64,000 bases of DNA, taken from NCBI GenBank assembly GCA_944472155.2, contig OX235277.1, positions 16,688,804-16,752,803 on the forward strand, read 5' to 3'. A program made the translations under genes and the position numbers. Positions 12,001 to 23,034 of this stretch are shown here, in pieces; position 1 is the stretch's first letter, and the number at the start of each line of letters is the position of its first letter. This stretch comes from Trichobilharzia szidati. Lineage: Eukaryota; Platyhelminthes; Trematoda; Strigeidida; Schistosomatidae. The notes under the pieces were generated by a model that saw nothing but the letters and a program-made list of their open reading frames with translations, did not search any database and had not been told where the DNA came from.

Positions 12001-15000
12001 TTACCTCAATTCTGTCTTCACCTCAAATTCTTTGCTGAGTCTCCATTCGAGAATACATTGGTGGCCGCATTCGCCTTTCAGCTGTTGAATGAGAGATATA
12101 AATGTTTTCTTTTGTACACTTCGTATTTATGAAGCGCCTGTAAATATTCTTTACGTACAACTCTGTTGTTAGCGACTACAAAGCTTAAATTCCATGCAAA
12201 CATGTGAATGATATTCGAGACTCTGTTATACGATGATGATCCATGATATTAGATATTTGGAGGCAATCGGCAGGGAGCCTTGAACCTTGGGTTTCGTACT
12301 AGTTTTCAATCGTCAGTAAGGCGTATCTGCAACCTTGAAGGAACTCATGACCCTTCTGAGGTTCCGAACCTCATCACCCGGTGCTGCACTCAGAGACGTT
12401 ACCACGCAGTTTCGAATCTCAGAAAGGAGCACGAGTTCCTTATATTTTGCAGATAATTCTCGCTGTTGAGTGCCAACTAGAAGGAAACCTGGGTCCAGGT
12501 CTGCCTGCCGATTGCTTTCAACCATTGGATATCGTCAAATCAATGTGCAAAGTGATAGGGAGCTACCTAGATCTGATTGATAGAATTCAGCCTGCACCAA
12601 CAAAAGGACTAGACACGTCACACTGGATACAAGTGGTAAATCCACTAATGACTTTTCTCTCCTGAATCATTGATGCCGCTAGGCAAATCCTGCAAAGCGA
12701 TTCTTTGTTCCAATGCTCATGCAACATATGTCAATAGAATCTTAATAGGCAACATGTTTTACGATTCATGACATCTGATTCATTGCAGTGTGTTATGCTA
12801 AACAGTGAAGTGATTATTAATTCGATGACCCACATACAGTAGCTGCTGTTTCAAGGACACAGACAGCCACTCAAACTAATTCATTCAACAAAGGCTGCTT
12901 GTCAAGCGATTATCTCCTTATATGAATTTCGACGGAAAAATAAGATGCTTGTCTGAAACATGTAATAAATTTGCGCAACATATGCAGCCATTCACATCAA
13001 ACACGTAATTATCACGCACATTTATCTACAAGGCGACAGAGCGTGAATTATTAAAATACATTTGAATAGCGGAAGAATGACAAATGTACCAGTATAATAT
13101 TAACTAAGTGCCTGTGTTTTCTATGATTCTTCTCAACTGGTTACGAGGGAAAACGATATAAAATTATAAATTACAGTATGGATTAGAACATGCACTTTCC
13201 ATGATGACCAAGATAAATCGGTAGAAACTAAGGGTAACATTAGCTAGGAACGATGTAAGTTGTTAAATAGTTAAAATTGAATAGGAATGATGACTTTACA
13301 GAAATTACATGACCATTGCAAAACAGGCGAGGATGTCAAATACGAGATGAACAATGACGTCAGGCTGTAGGGTAAGGAGAAGAAGTAAGTCGATGAAACT
13401 GTTACTAGGCAAATTGTACCTTCCTTCTCAACTCGATCACTGAAGCAAGCTCAATATAATGACAAACAATATATGTAACCACTGTTTATGTCAGTCGTAG
13501 TTTCTACAATTTATCTTTGTCGTCATAAAAAATCCATTTTCAAAACTCTAGTGTAATTCATCTATCTATATAGTCCATCATGTAACCAGTTAGGAGGAAT
13601 CATAGAAAAAATAAAAGAAACTGAATTTATATTATGCTGACACAGTTGTTGTATATTACTTACTCAAATGTATTGCAATAATTCATGATTTCTCACCTTC
13701 TGTATAAATGTGTGTGATAATTTCGTTTTTGATGAGAATATTCTAACAAGTTGCGCGAATCTGTCACACTTTTAAAATACGTCACACCTTCTAATGATGA
13801 ACAAAGAAAATCGTTTTATTTCATCTAACTGAAGCGTTATGTTATCTGTTCTACATCGTATAGACAAAATTGTTTCCATTGTATGTCTTCACATCAACTC
13901 AATGTAATTCATCAGTCATTATCTGACTACAAAACAGATGAAGACTGTCCGATATATACTGAACTAAATGCTGACTGATCATTTTGAACACGACAGTTTC
14001 TAACCGCTATTCATTATTTTTAACAATTTTTTATCAGTAAACAGTAGCCTTACATGAATCACTTTCTATTTTTTTATCAATCATTGAAATTATTTGTGCT
14101 GAAATATTGCAGTGGATCCAGGATATCTAACGGAAGGTGAATTCTTCTGAAATTTTTTTCCAGTACCGTAATTGTATATCCGAACATGTGATGTCAATAA
14201 TGCGAAAAACGTTGTTAAGCTCATCTCTCTTTCGCTGTGAATTTTTGCAAATTGACAGTATTCTTTAAAACAGTAATTGGAGGTTTGATGAGTTAAACTA
14301 TGACACGTGTAGGAGTTCGTTGATAATTCATGTGAATCCGATATTCTCATTAGCAACAGTAGTATATTTATCTTGAAGAATTACAATCAGCTCGTATTCA
14401 CTGGAATTCTTTGCAACATGATCACTTTGACCACAAAGTGAGGAATATATTTCGAATGTAATCCTCTTTCCATAAATGCAGGTGTTATAATTATCTGAGT
14501 GATTGCGAAACAAAAATAATTACGTCTGAATGGTTATGTTAGAAAAACAATGGAAATATGCATCACCTTGTGGCAAAGGGATGAATAAAAATAGTAATAA
14601 TCAAAAGTTGTATATGCTGATACTTTAGAAGTAAACGTCAAAGCAATATTCCGTCTGAAGTAAACACTATTAAGTGTTCAGTGATTATTCTTGAGAAGAA
14701 TGAATAATAATTCAGAGGTAAACACAGTGATGAGAAATTTGTGAGCAGGATTTCTTCACACTTGCTTTCTTTTGACGTTAACATTTTCACTTGTTGTGAA
14801 TGCTGTCATATGGAAGATATGGAAAGCCGATCAACAACTGTCGAAATGAATTATAATGAATCATTTTCATATCTACAGATTATGCTCAAATAAGTAAGAT
14901 TTCTAGAATTTTTCAGGTGTCATCGGTTTAGTAACAAGTACACGAAGCGATGAAAATAAGTAAAAATGATTATGTTCACCCTATTCACTCTGGGAACACT

Positions 15001-18000
15001 AAATTTGTGAAGTGTATTACCAAAGATAGAAAACAGTCGAGATTTTTATAGTTTAACCACGGATTATGCATGAATTAGTTGACATAATGTATGTGCTTGA
15101 TGTCCTAATTAGTGAAAATTACAAACACTTCATATTTACTGAGATTCTTCAAAACATACTCGCTGAGGAATTTTTAAAGAGATTTATCATGATTTGACAG
15201 TTGCAGCTGCTTGGTGACATTTTATATACAACATGATGTTCAGATATAAAAAGTAGTCAAGTCTATGTGAATACATTGGAAATACGATGGATATGTGGCG
15301 TGGAGAATAAATATATTATTCGGAGGACAGCGGACGAACAATCATGACGATAAATGAAAGATGCTTTTTCTTAAGCTATGTTAAACATACGCAATGACAC
15401 AGAACGTTTCTCAATGATATCAACTTTCCCCAGTGTTTATCGGCTTACTTGAGAAGAATGCTCATGGATATATAGTGGAGTAGGATCCTGTGTAAATTTA
15501 CCTGATGAAGAAACAGATCGCGGAATTCTAAATAAACTTGATGTATTCAACTGGAGTCAATTTTATTACAGCTCTGTCACTGTGTGATGTAAACAGAGGA
15601 TGGCGCCATTAGAGTATAGCGTTTTGTAATTGATTTCTGCATATTTGGAGTACACTCATTGTTAGAAATACTGTAACCAGCATATGAACTTTTAACTCAT
15701 ACGTCTAATTTTATACGCAGACTTGGAAGGTAAATCACCTATTTACTAAAACCATCAATAGTTTTCACCAGATTTTCTAAAATACTTAAAAGGAGTGAAT
15801 AATATCAAACTGGATAAGGGAAGACGAAACTAAGACACACTTCACGGACAGTTTTGACGTGGTAAACATTTAAATGAGCAGCGAAACAGTTGATTTATAG
15901 TTCGGATGAGATTTTTACTAGACGCTGTAGATGGCTCCACGCCCACGCTTTTCCCAAATATGATATGTGTTGCATCCTTAAATTGGTTATCTTGCATATC
16001 AGTCTGTAGTCAGATAAGCATTTGTGATGGCGTCACGTGAAAGTGGATTATAATTCACAATTTATTCTAGGGTTACTTGACGAATACAGATTAGAGAGAT
16101 TTCTTGCCTGAAGAGTCTTAAATAAATATAACCTAAGCAATTTATGATGTTCAATCAAAAAAAGAAGACAAAAGATCTCAGTTGCAGTTCATCAAAGCAA
16201 TTATGAAATGTCCTTTCAGTGGAATAGTGTGCAGAGTCATTCATGAATCTGTAGTTTATCCATAGGATTAATTAGATGTAAGCTAATAATTTGTGGACGA
16301 GATTCAATTATCTTGAGTCTTCCTAAAGCTACTCTGAGTGACTATTTATGAATTTTCAATTCCTGTATTCTTTTGTTACAAAATTTATCGAATCCGACGA
16401 ATTCTACAAATTGATTTGGTGATGTCAGAGTTTATAACTAACATTTACGATGACATCTGAATGTTAGGTCTCATGAGTAAGTACTATGTAACTGTTAATT
16501 TACACTCCACAAAAATAGATGAGCTGAAGATGCATGGAAATAAGTTGTTATAAGTTGATATATAAATATGTTCTACATAATATGTGAGTGCTATCGATCG
16601 CAGTTTTGTGATGAAACCATACTAGATACGCATTATCACAAATCTTCCTCTAAAAACATGAATATATATACGGGTTGCGCATTATTCGTCCTTATCAGCT
16701 AATGCGAGCATCATGTCAGAAGTGTGATGCCGCCTACACAGAATGACTTTACACTGACATCTTTTGCCTGTATTGATGTGCATATAATGGGTCTTGGACT
16801 GAATATGTTCATTTTTTATCTCAAAAGAATATTATAGTAAGTCAAATCATATTCCAACACATTGTCTTCATTTACTAAGTGGGTAAAATAACTATCTCTT
16901 GTTAGTTTGCTTGAGTGTGTATGATCTCATTCTTCGTCTCTTAGTAATCCGGAAGGCTTCTCAGAATACAAATCTACAAATTTTATCATATTTGAAATAA
17001 TTTTGACTTTTATATAAGTGTGAACTACAAGCAGACACTTTCAAAATGTATTTCTTCAATACAATCATCCTGTGAATTAGAGGTTAATGCATTTTTCTCT
17101 TCTTTTATTAAAGATGATAATCGTAAGTTTGCCGTAGCATATTTTCACAGTGTCTGAGACGCATTCACAAAGTTCAAACTTACATTTCTGATTTCACGAA
17201 AGGTGTGGTGGTTGCAGATTTATGTCAAGGAAATCTCATTTCGAAGATTTTAGTGATGAGTTCATTAGACAATTTTCTTCAATATAAGTATCTATGTGTA
17301 TTTGTATTTGTGTAGAAACGTATCACGTTTTGATAAAAAATGACTTCGTTCATATTCCATGCCAACTGCCGGAACATCAATGTGGACATATTTGCATACA
17401 AATCAATATTCAACATACATTTTTTCAGTGAATGGTTTGTTTAGATACTCCATGTGTATAACTTAGCGGATCAGAAATGCAAAATACAGTTCGTTCAAGT
17501 GAATGGTATTAAAGTGAGACGCCCATAATTATGATCACAGATCAAGGACTTACGGACAAAAGTAGAAGTGAATGTGCAGGTGAGAGAAAGATTTAAGCTT
17601 ATGAAAAATAGACTGACATTGATGAATAATAAAAATCAAATATGAAACCCATCATCAGTATGTCGTGGAATGCTGATAAATATGATCATCATCAAACAAT
17701 CAAAAATTTCGAAATTCTTCTACGGTTATACATAAAATCCCTGCATACAAGATGAGTTAAATTTTTCGCAGGCCAAATCCTCAAATAAACAGTGCCCTGT
17801 GAATCTCAATTTAGTAAGTGCTTAGTTAGACTTGAATTTAATGTTTCCTATTTGATCTGAAATTTAGAAATGGCATTTCTTCTTTCTAGCCCAAAGTTAG
17901 TGGATATTTGTTTGCTTTGAAAATACCACTCATTAGTATTCTCCAGTCATTGTTTTCCATACTTATCCCATCTGTGTAGCAAAACACTCTATTAACAGAG

Positions 18001-21000
18001 TCTTTTGATCCTCCATACTTTGTCTATTGATCAAAAATGTAGGCTTGGAAACGTTTATGAGAAATAAATAAATAAATCGGTGAACAGATACCATTATGGG
18101 TAAATTTCGTTTTGATAAACTCTTACAGTGTTGTACAGTAATGTTTACTGATGACGTTTCGAATCTACACCCAACACATGTAATAGGATTGACTCATCAC
18201 TCATACACGAAATATGGAAAATATTACTACCAATGAAATCAAGTTAAAACCAAGTGAAAAACAACGGAACTATATAAATGAATTTAGGAAGTCGTGTGAT
18301 CACCTTGATATGATTATCAGCAATAAATTGTGCTCGAAACGTCATCAGTACACATTACTGTATAACACTGTAAGACTTTATCTAAAACAAAATTTACCGA
18401 TAATGGAATTACACTCTACCACAGTGCACAAGTTTTATTCTTATATCGGTGAACATATATTTTGTCACTACCATTAAAATGTGACATGAAAACGGAGTAA
18501 ACGTCAGCCATATTTCCCTAGGAGAATAAATTGTTCGAATGAATGCTTAAGTTCCTCAACCTACGTTCCCTGTAAATTCTGATAGGATGAAAATTCAGAA
18601 AAAATAAGGAAAACAGCTTTTTGATCTCTGTTTATTTTTTAAATTCATTATCCAGTAGACATTTTCTGAGGGATCAAACTTTCCTGCTGAGTATTTTCCT
18701 ATTCATTGTCTCTCTACTTTGAGTTCTCTCAAGTTGTATTCATCAAATTTCATAATTTAATATGTTGAATGAAATAAGTCAAATAACTGAGTAGTTACTG
18801 AAATATGGTTTTAGTTCTCTCACTACCATACACAGAGAAATTTTCTCCTACAGAGCTTCATATCATTACGGTGGAATTGATATCGCTAGATCGCTAATCA
18901 GAAGGAGGATTTTTCTGCATCCGAATTTCCCACCGCGTTTTGACAAACATATTTTTTTTCTAAACAACATGAATTTGATTAAAAGATGATTCCGGCTCTC
19001 CGTTAACGGGTAATTGTTTAACTTTCAACTTGCAGAAAGAGATGGTGAGTAAATCAATAAACTGTATTATGAATTAGATGAAGTAATAGTTGTTATTTCA
19101 TTGCATTACAGATGGCATGGTCACATGTAGTGTGGACAGCAGTATCTTCCTGGCTTCATATTTTATGCAATAAGACACTAGGTGGTACCTTCAAAAGTAC
19201 TGCCTTAACAGTTTAGGTCGATTGAGGCTGATAAAAGTTTCTTATTGCATAAGTGACATTATCGTTTTGAACATATACTAGTAATTATTACAAACTTTTC
19301 AAACTGTAACTATATTTACGTCTTCATTGTTGCTCAGAATTAACTGGTGAGTTCTCACAACGATCAACTTGCTTATTTCAACTAATTCGACTTTATTGAA
19401 ACCCCATGATATAGAGAGGTTGAACAAAATATTTGTGAGATATGTAACTGGACGGTGAGTTTAAATATGCATAAATAGAAAGTTATCCAGACTGATGCCA
19501 TGCAGTATGTTGTCTCTCGGTATCATTTATTCAAACAAATTTTGGCGAAAACGGCATCACATACTCTGGATGAAATACATCTGAAACACATGTTTACCCA
19601 AATTTTTAGAACTTTATTATTATAACACCTTATCTTACATAATATAGGATATTTTGGTGAGTTATTCAGCTGACGTATTGAATTTTTCATGCTGAAGTTA
19701 CGTGGTGATTTTTTGGTGTGTAATGTAGGTTGCAGTACGGCATGTATACATTTCACAATTCACTTGCTTTTAGTTCGCTTCTCAACAGAGCGTTTAGTGA
19801 TGTCTCTATTTCGTGCAGTATATTCATCTCTGATGTCCACCTCAAGACTCTTATTTGTTGCTGTTGTTCTAAATTTTGTATCACTTATTATCCTTTTGGT
19901 TCGCGAAACACAATTCACTGATGGGATTTGTAGTCATTTGAAGACCTTTCAAATGCCAATAATTTCACTGCTCGTCGTACATCGCAATTACAAAGAAAGC
20001 TGGTTACAATAATTCATCCTGTTTCAGTCCTATCTTCACTTCAAGTGCATTACTGAGAATCTTGTTAGGAATTACTCTGCGTACTTCATCATAAGGTGGC
20101 CATTGGTTGGGTTGTGTAAAAGTTCATGGCACTGCGCTCCATGTTGCTAAATCAGTATTCAGATTACTTTTTAGTTGATTACATCGAACGGATGAATTAG
20201 TAAGAGGCAGGTGATAGTTATTCTGGTCTGTTTCTTACGACCATACACGATATTGTTCATGACATCACGTTGGCTACGTTGTCAATTTTTTTCATGTTTG
20301 TCGTCTGTATATTATTCATCTTGATCCGTTTCGTGATAAATCCATACGACAAAATATAGTTTTCTCTTTGGTATCCAAAGACTTAATAATGTTGAATACA
20401 TCATGGAAATTCCGAATCATCAGGGTTGTAATGGTGCTCATGTGAAGAAGGATTGTTGATAATCTTGCGTTTCCAGTGCTCTTATCAGCTGTCATCATCT
20501 ATCTTTGTATCAAAAGTAAGCTTATAATATTCTTTGAAGTTTCTGTTTTTATAGGATGATTTTGGTGAAGATCATCCCTTCTACACTGGTCATACGACAT
20601 TACAGAGAATCGAACAAAGATTCGGTGGACAAACACTAAATAGTCTTTCATTTTTCAATACAGATGCAGGTGAGTGTTCGAAACTTATATACGGAAATGA
20701 AAGTTGTTTTGAGTGTTATGAGCATTCCATCAAGAAACTCTTTCGAAAACATATCGATTTATCCATACCGCATGAAACCGCTTCAATCACATGTCTGTGT
20801 TATAAAATGTAGATGATATTAACTTAACTCGTGTACCAACAACACGCAGTCTGTTTGGCTACAATCAGCTATAACATTCAAAACGTAGGCAGTAGCAATA
20901 TTTTGCCATAGCTCATTTAACTCTTAAGTATGAATATTCAGGTGACGAAAGTGTGACGAATCCTTAGTGAAGCTTTGAAGGAGACTGATATCTTAGTGAT

Positions 21001-23034
21001 ATTATATTACTATATATATGCATATATATATAAATATATCATATTATACTCCACTTTACTGCTTGTTATTAAGCAACACAGTATAACTAGCTTTTAGAAC
21101 GAAATTATCTAATGATCTCTGTATTTTTCATAAATTGAAGAGCTCGGTGAGTAACCTATTGCAAAATATGCCGACAGCTAATGTGGCTGTTTTCGGCAGT
21201 AAAATATAAAATCAAAGCATTTATGAAAGCACCAACATTCAAGCAAAAGATAACTGATCATTTATCTGTAATATTCACCTTCATAATACAAAATGAAGAA
21301 ATTGTATATGATGACTCCATTTTTACTTTCAAAAGTTTTATCTATATTTTGCTTACTTTTCACTTTCCACCAACAACTGATTCCGTAAATAGATGGATGT
21401 CTAAGTAAGTCAAAAGGTCCCATAAGGCTAATTTGCAAACCAATAATACTAAAATGATTTTGGATTTCACTATGTGAATTTATTAGCGCCATAAAACTTG
21501 AGTGTCAAACATTGTAATGACTGTATTCGCAAGTTCTTTATTTCAGTCACTTCAGTGTTAACCTCTTTGATATAACCCAGTCAAGATAACTGGGTGCTAG
21601 ACCTATGTTTCTCTAGGAATTAAAGGAAACAATAATAATAAGTAATAATATATCCACTTTTGTAACTACGTGGAGAGAATATTTTTCCTCATACATCAGT
21701 GTTGTGTTGATGCACAAAGAAGTACTTTCGAATCTGAGATAGCCATTGAGGGAGCGTATGGTCAGCGTCTGTCAAAATTCCTTATTTTTCTTTAACTCTT
21801 TTAGACAATACACTAGCTTTTCAGTTGCTTTAATGCGAAAGTCAAGTTCATGACCAACTTATAAGAATTACAGTCTAATTGAAGATGACAGAAGAGGATG
21901 ACTAGTACTTAATATATTTTTCTCAAATGGTTGATAGAAGAAGTAAGTTTCCACCTCCTTATTATTGTGCGGTCTTTGATATGTTACCCTATTGCAGATA
22001 GTTGAATGCTTCTAGAACAAACACAACTATAATACATATATGCACGTCAATGTCATATATGTCACAGATGGTAAGAATAAGAATTTCTGCTGCAGAAATA
22101 ATAATACACATTATTTTGCAGTTCGAGAGTATGCTTACATGCGATTGTGTTCTGTGATCTCGTCAGTTTAATCGCTATATTACTGTCTAGAGAGAAATTG
22201 AAAGCTTACAAATTAAGTCAATCAAATCAGAGAACACAAACGAAGAAAAACAAACAGGTTTAGAGTGAACCTTTCAGTATTGCTGTCTGTACACGACTTG
22301 CATCGAGAAATAAATTAATCAAAACTGCATACATCGATACAGTCATATAAATTCACATATATTTTCTCATCCATTGTGCAGCAGGAATCAGTTGATATTT
22401 TGAGTTTAGCTAACAAAAACAATCATCGAAATCTGACCCAAGGTGACTTGATCACAATACAAATTGAACATCGACACATAATGTGTGAGGAGATATTCAT
22501 TATTGAAAAGTTTGTGGTGATACTTCATGGTTAATAATGTCGTACGGTTACTAAATGACTGTCCACATTTCGAAACATTTTCAGTTCCTTACACAAATGA
22601 GGTGCTCCTTAATGTTCACACATTTCGCGGAGACCACGTCCTCTTCAGAATAAAATGTGCATTTGTGTAAGAGATTTCTACACTTTTATCTAACATATTG
22701 CTTTGAACGGGTTATGTCACCTCTGCTGTGAAGTAGACGACTTTTCATGTATCAGTTTCAATGTATCGAATACGAGTTCTCTCTAGGGTGTTTGTAAGAA
22801 TCATAATTCGAAACAGGCTATATAAACTAGAAATAGTTGCTGTTTATATCTTTAATAAATAGCTTATGTACGAAACATTTGTAAAGAGACATTTGTATAT
22901 ATATTTATCAAAGGATACAAATATTTGTATTTTTTATTTACAGAAGGCCGAAAAATTTGCCAACGAGAGCACGAGTGGATCGAAAGCTTCAACATGAAAA
23001 ATTATGTGCTCGAATTGGTACTTTCTACAAGTGA
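8973..23034 (+). CDS. Micro-exon gene copy 1, predicted small secreted protein (18 exons, 115 aa)
   Basis: I read this as a spliced gene: exon 1 (64 nt, signal peptide), then exons of 15, 21, 12, 15, 9, 9, 9, 39, 9, 9, 9, 6, 12, 5, 7 and 7 nt, and a 91-nt terminal coding segment. Each short exon sits between a plausible acceptor and a GTGAGT/GTAAGT-type donor, and each has a counterpart at the matching place in the inverted arm (copy 4). Exon lengths sum to 348 nt, i.e. 115 codons plus stop, with no internal stop. Residues 1-21 form a hydrophobic secretion signal; the mature part is charged, with cysteines near 63, 78, 85 and 107 and a C-L-K-E ... C-L-R-P block shared with copy 4. Schistosome MEGs are known to have this design: symmetric micro-exons behind a signal-peptide exon, varied by exon skipping. 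The family member is not recognised. Isoforms, transcription and additional missed exons are not testable here. Confidence 0.75.
9305..9319 (+). CDS. Copy 1 exon 2, 15-nt micro-exon
   Basis: GAAGTGGTTTGGATC lies between acceptor CTCATTGTAG and donor GTGAGT. It is conserved in all four copies (37524-37538, 39498-39512, 62727-62741), with one base changed in copy 4. In phase 1 it reads G-S-G-L-D. The upstream intron is 268 nt. Confidence 0.85.
10024..10079 (+). CDS. Copy 1 candidate alternative terminal exon
   Basis: A strong acceptor (TTGGTTTTACAG) precedes 56 nt that are open in phase 1 and end in TGA; 56 is exactly what is needed after exon 2. The copy-2 counterpart (37961-38016) has the same length and stop. 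Copy 4 (62058-61997) has a 1-nt deletion but stays open for 62 nt. It would make a short isoform ending soon after exon 2. Use of this exon is inferred. Confidence 0.4.
10154..10174 (+). CDS. Copy 1 21-nt micro-exon
   Basis: Twenty-one nucleotides between acceptor AATCTTCTTCAG and donor GTGAGT. The copy-4 counterpart is 61930-61910 with two substitutions and both splice sites intact. It is in phase 1 on both sides and reads P-G-T-M-L-R-I once the split codon is included. Confidence 0.78.
10295..10480 (+). CDS. Open segment conserved in both arms, function unknown
   Basis: After an AG at 10293-10294 the sequence is open for 61 codons to a TGA. The inverted counterpart (about 58823-58635) is open in the same frame and stops at the same place (TAA). 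Shared residues include S-S-K-L-V-V and S-D-D-G-A-T-F-E. It could be another alternative terminal exon, but the needed phase (0) does not match the neighbouring 21-nt exon, so its coding status is uncertain. Confidence 0.3.
   Translation, partial: SSKLVVTENETSFILFSLHYCQPNPIVITHICGRHCVITNSDDGATFEMTTVDSIFHLNYV
11270..11430 (-). mobile_element. Short interspersed insertion, same family
   Basis: Reverse orientation relative to 3283-3472. Contains a hairpin (CCAGCGTC ... GACGCTGG around 11297-11342). Absent at the matching place in the right arm (about 57850). Confidence 0.55.
11647..11658 (+). CDS. Copy 1 12-nt micro-exon
   Basis: GTAAAATTGAAC between a strong acceptor (TTTGTTCTTTTCAG) and GTGAGT. 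The counterpart at 57606-57595 is GTCTAAAAGAAA with donor GTGAGC. Phase 1 in and out. The flanking intron sequence is also recognisably homologous between arms. Confidence 0.75.
11770..12140 (+). repeat. PLE-tail-related repeat, single copy
   Basis: Carries GCTCGAAACGTCATCA and the AACACTGTGTGAC box of the PLE tail, then a segment also seen at 56900-57015. Lies in an intron of gene copy 1. Confidence 0.5.
12250..12560. repeat. tRNA-derived dispersed repeat
   Basis: Starts TTGGAGGCAATCGGCAGG. Its middle, read on the minus strand, has a tRNA-like B-box segment (GAGGTTCGGAACC). Related to 63588-64000 and 56600-56650. Two overlapping ORFs here are read-through of the repeat. Confidence 0.5.
12955..13800. 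repeat. Inverted-repeat element of about 0.85 kb
   Basis: The outer parts (12955-13260 and 13500-13800) are imperfect reverse complements, for example TCTCAACTGGTTACGAGG near 13131 against its mirror near 13583. Present in both arms (55500-56240), so older than the inversion. No ORF of note; possibly a MITE-like remnant. Confidence 0.45.
14879..14893 (+). CDS. Copy 1 15-nt micro-exon
   Basis: ATTATGCTCAAATAA between acceptor CATATCTACAG and donor GTAAGA. The counterpart 54424-54410 is CCACTGTTCGAATAA with the same donor. In phase 1 the apparent TAA is split and not read as a stop. Confidence 0.75.
   Translation: MMLK
15721..15729 (+). CDS. Copy 1 9-nt micro-exon
   Basis: ACTTGGAAG between acceptor TTATACGCAG and donor GTAAAT. 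The counterpart 53593-53585 is identical, with a better donor (GTAAGT). Phase 1; adds Leu-Glu plus a split codon. Confidence 0.75.
16468..16476 (+). CDS. Copy 1 9-nt micro-exon
   Basis: GTCTCATGA between AG at 16466-16467 and GTAAGT. The counterpart 52845-52837 is AACTCATGA with GTAAGT. The pyrimidine tract is weak in both arms, so this exon is less certain than its neighbours. Phase 1. Confidence 0.55.
   Translation, partial: VS
17114..17122 (+). CDS. Copy 1 9-nt micro-exon
   Basis: ATGATAATC after a long pyrimidine-rich acceptor (TTCTTTTATTAAAG) and before GTAAGT. The counterpart 52207-52199 is GAGAAGATC. Phase 1, open in both. Confidence 0.75.
17541..17579 (+). CDS. Copy 1 39-nt exon
   Basis: Acceptor ATGATCACAG, 39 nt, donor GTGAGA. 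The counterpart 51796-51764 is 33 nt, so the two copies differ by exactly two codons while keeping splice sites and phase 1, as expected for real coding sequence. Both share Q-G-x-T in the N-terminal half. Confidence 0.78.
18086..18444. mobile_element. Short PLE insertion with inverted tails
   Basis: Flanked by CGGTGAACA (just before 18086 and again from 18439); the inverted arm (around 51270) has a single copy, i.e. the empty site. The left about 75 bp is a reverse-complement PLE tail (ACCATTATGG... through ACGTTTCG). The rest is a forward fragment beginning in the endonuclease C-terminus (S-T-P-N-T-C-N-R-like at 18159) and running into the tail. Same opposed layout as the 58.9-61.8 kb insertion, in miniature. 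An 87-codon ORF at 18214 is only this tail read through. Confidence 0.65.
19036..19044 (+). CDS. Copy 1 9-nt micro-exon
   Basis: AAAGAGATG between acceptor TTCAACTTGCAG and GTGAGT. The counterpart 50683-50675 is GGAGAGCCG with GTGAGT. Phase 1. Confidence 0.77.
19338..19346 (+). CDS. Copy 1 9-nt micro-exon
   Basis: AATTAACTG between acceptor TTCATTGTTGCTCAG and GTGAGT. The exon is identical in copy 4 (50379-50371). It contains TAA in phase 0 but is open in the predicted phase 1 (Glu-Leu-Thr), which supports the phase assignment. Confidence 0.8.
19648..19656 (+). CDS. Copy 1 9-nt micro-exon
   Basis: GATATTTTG between acceptor CATAATATAG and GTGAGT. The counterpart 50054-50046 is AAGAAGTCG with GTGAGT: the exon body diverges while both splice sites stay. 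Phase 1. Confidence 0.73.
20664..20669 (+). CDS. Copy 1 6-nt micro-exon
   Basis: ATGCAG between acceptor CATTTTTCAATACAG and GTGAGT. The counterpart 49114-49109 is ATAAAG with GTAAGT. Two codons' worth, phase 1. The conserved long pyrimidine tract is the main support. Confidence 0.62.
21393..21404 (+). CDS. Copy 1 12-nt micro-exon
   Basis: ATGGATGTCTAA between acceptor TCCGTAAATAG and GTAAGT. The counterpart 48189-48178 is ACTTCTGTCTAA. Phase 1, so the terminal TAA is split. It codes the first cysteine of the conserved C-L-K-E block. Confidence 0.75.
   Translation: MDV
21938..21942 (+). CDS. Copy 1 5-nt micro-exon (not a multiple of 3)
   Basis: AAGAA between acceptor TTGATAG and GTAAGT. 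The counterpart 47369-47365 is AGGAA, and the surrounding intron is highly conserved. It changes the phase from 1 to 0. Including it gives the Lys-Glu of C-L-K-E; skipping it leaves a different but also open frame. Confidence 0.6.
22122..22128 (+). CDS. Copy 1 7-nt micro-exon
   Basis: TTCGAGA between acceptor ATTATTTTGCAG and donor GTATGC. The counterpart 47186-47180 is CTCAAGT with GTATGT. Not a multiple of 3; it works together with the 5-nt and second 7-nt exons to enter the terminal exon in frame. Confidence 0.6.
22787..22793 (+). CDS. Copy 1 second 7-nt micro-exon
   Basis: GGTGTTT between acceptor TTCTCTCTAG and GTAAGA. It is identical in copy 4 (46536-46530). It supplies the second conserved cysteine (split frame T-G-T) when the 5-nt exon is included. 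Confidence 0.65.
22944..23034 (+). CDS. Copy 1 terminal coding exon
   Basis: Acceptor TTTTTATTTACAG is followed by coding sequence to TGA at 23032-23034 in the frame reached with the 5-nt exon. If that exon is skipped, the frame reads 17 codons to TGA at 22995-22997. The copy-4 counterpart starts at 46388 with an equally strong acceptor and is open in both frames. Confidence 0.65.

Noticed and set aside
13225..13254. 30-nt candidate exon conserved with 56040-56011
   Set aside because: It lies inside an inverted-repeat element and contains an in-frame TAG in copy 1; similarity is explained by the repeat.
19440..19454. 15-nt candidate micro-exon (counterpart 50276-50262) with good donors
   Set aside because: The acceptors have almost no pyrimidine tract. 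In the established phase it introduces a stop in copy 1 and, through the next junction, in copy 4.
20555..20669. 38-codon open segment ending at the GTGAGT of the 6-nt exon
   Set aside because: The matching sequence in the other arm is broken by stops; only the 6-nt exon with its own acceptor is conserved.
21144..21149. AGCTCG before GTGAGT as a further micro-exon
   Set aside because: No matching acceptor-donor pair in the other arm.
22384..22392. Conserved acceptor TCCATTGTGCAG with a possible 9-nt exon
   Set aside because: The only nearby donors (GTTGAT, GTTGGT) are poor; kept out of the gene model.
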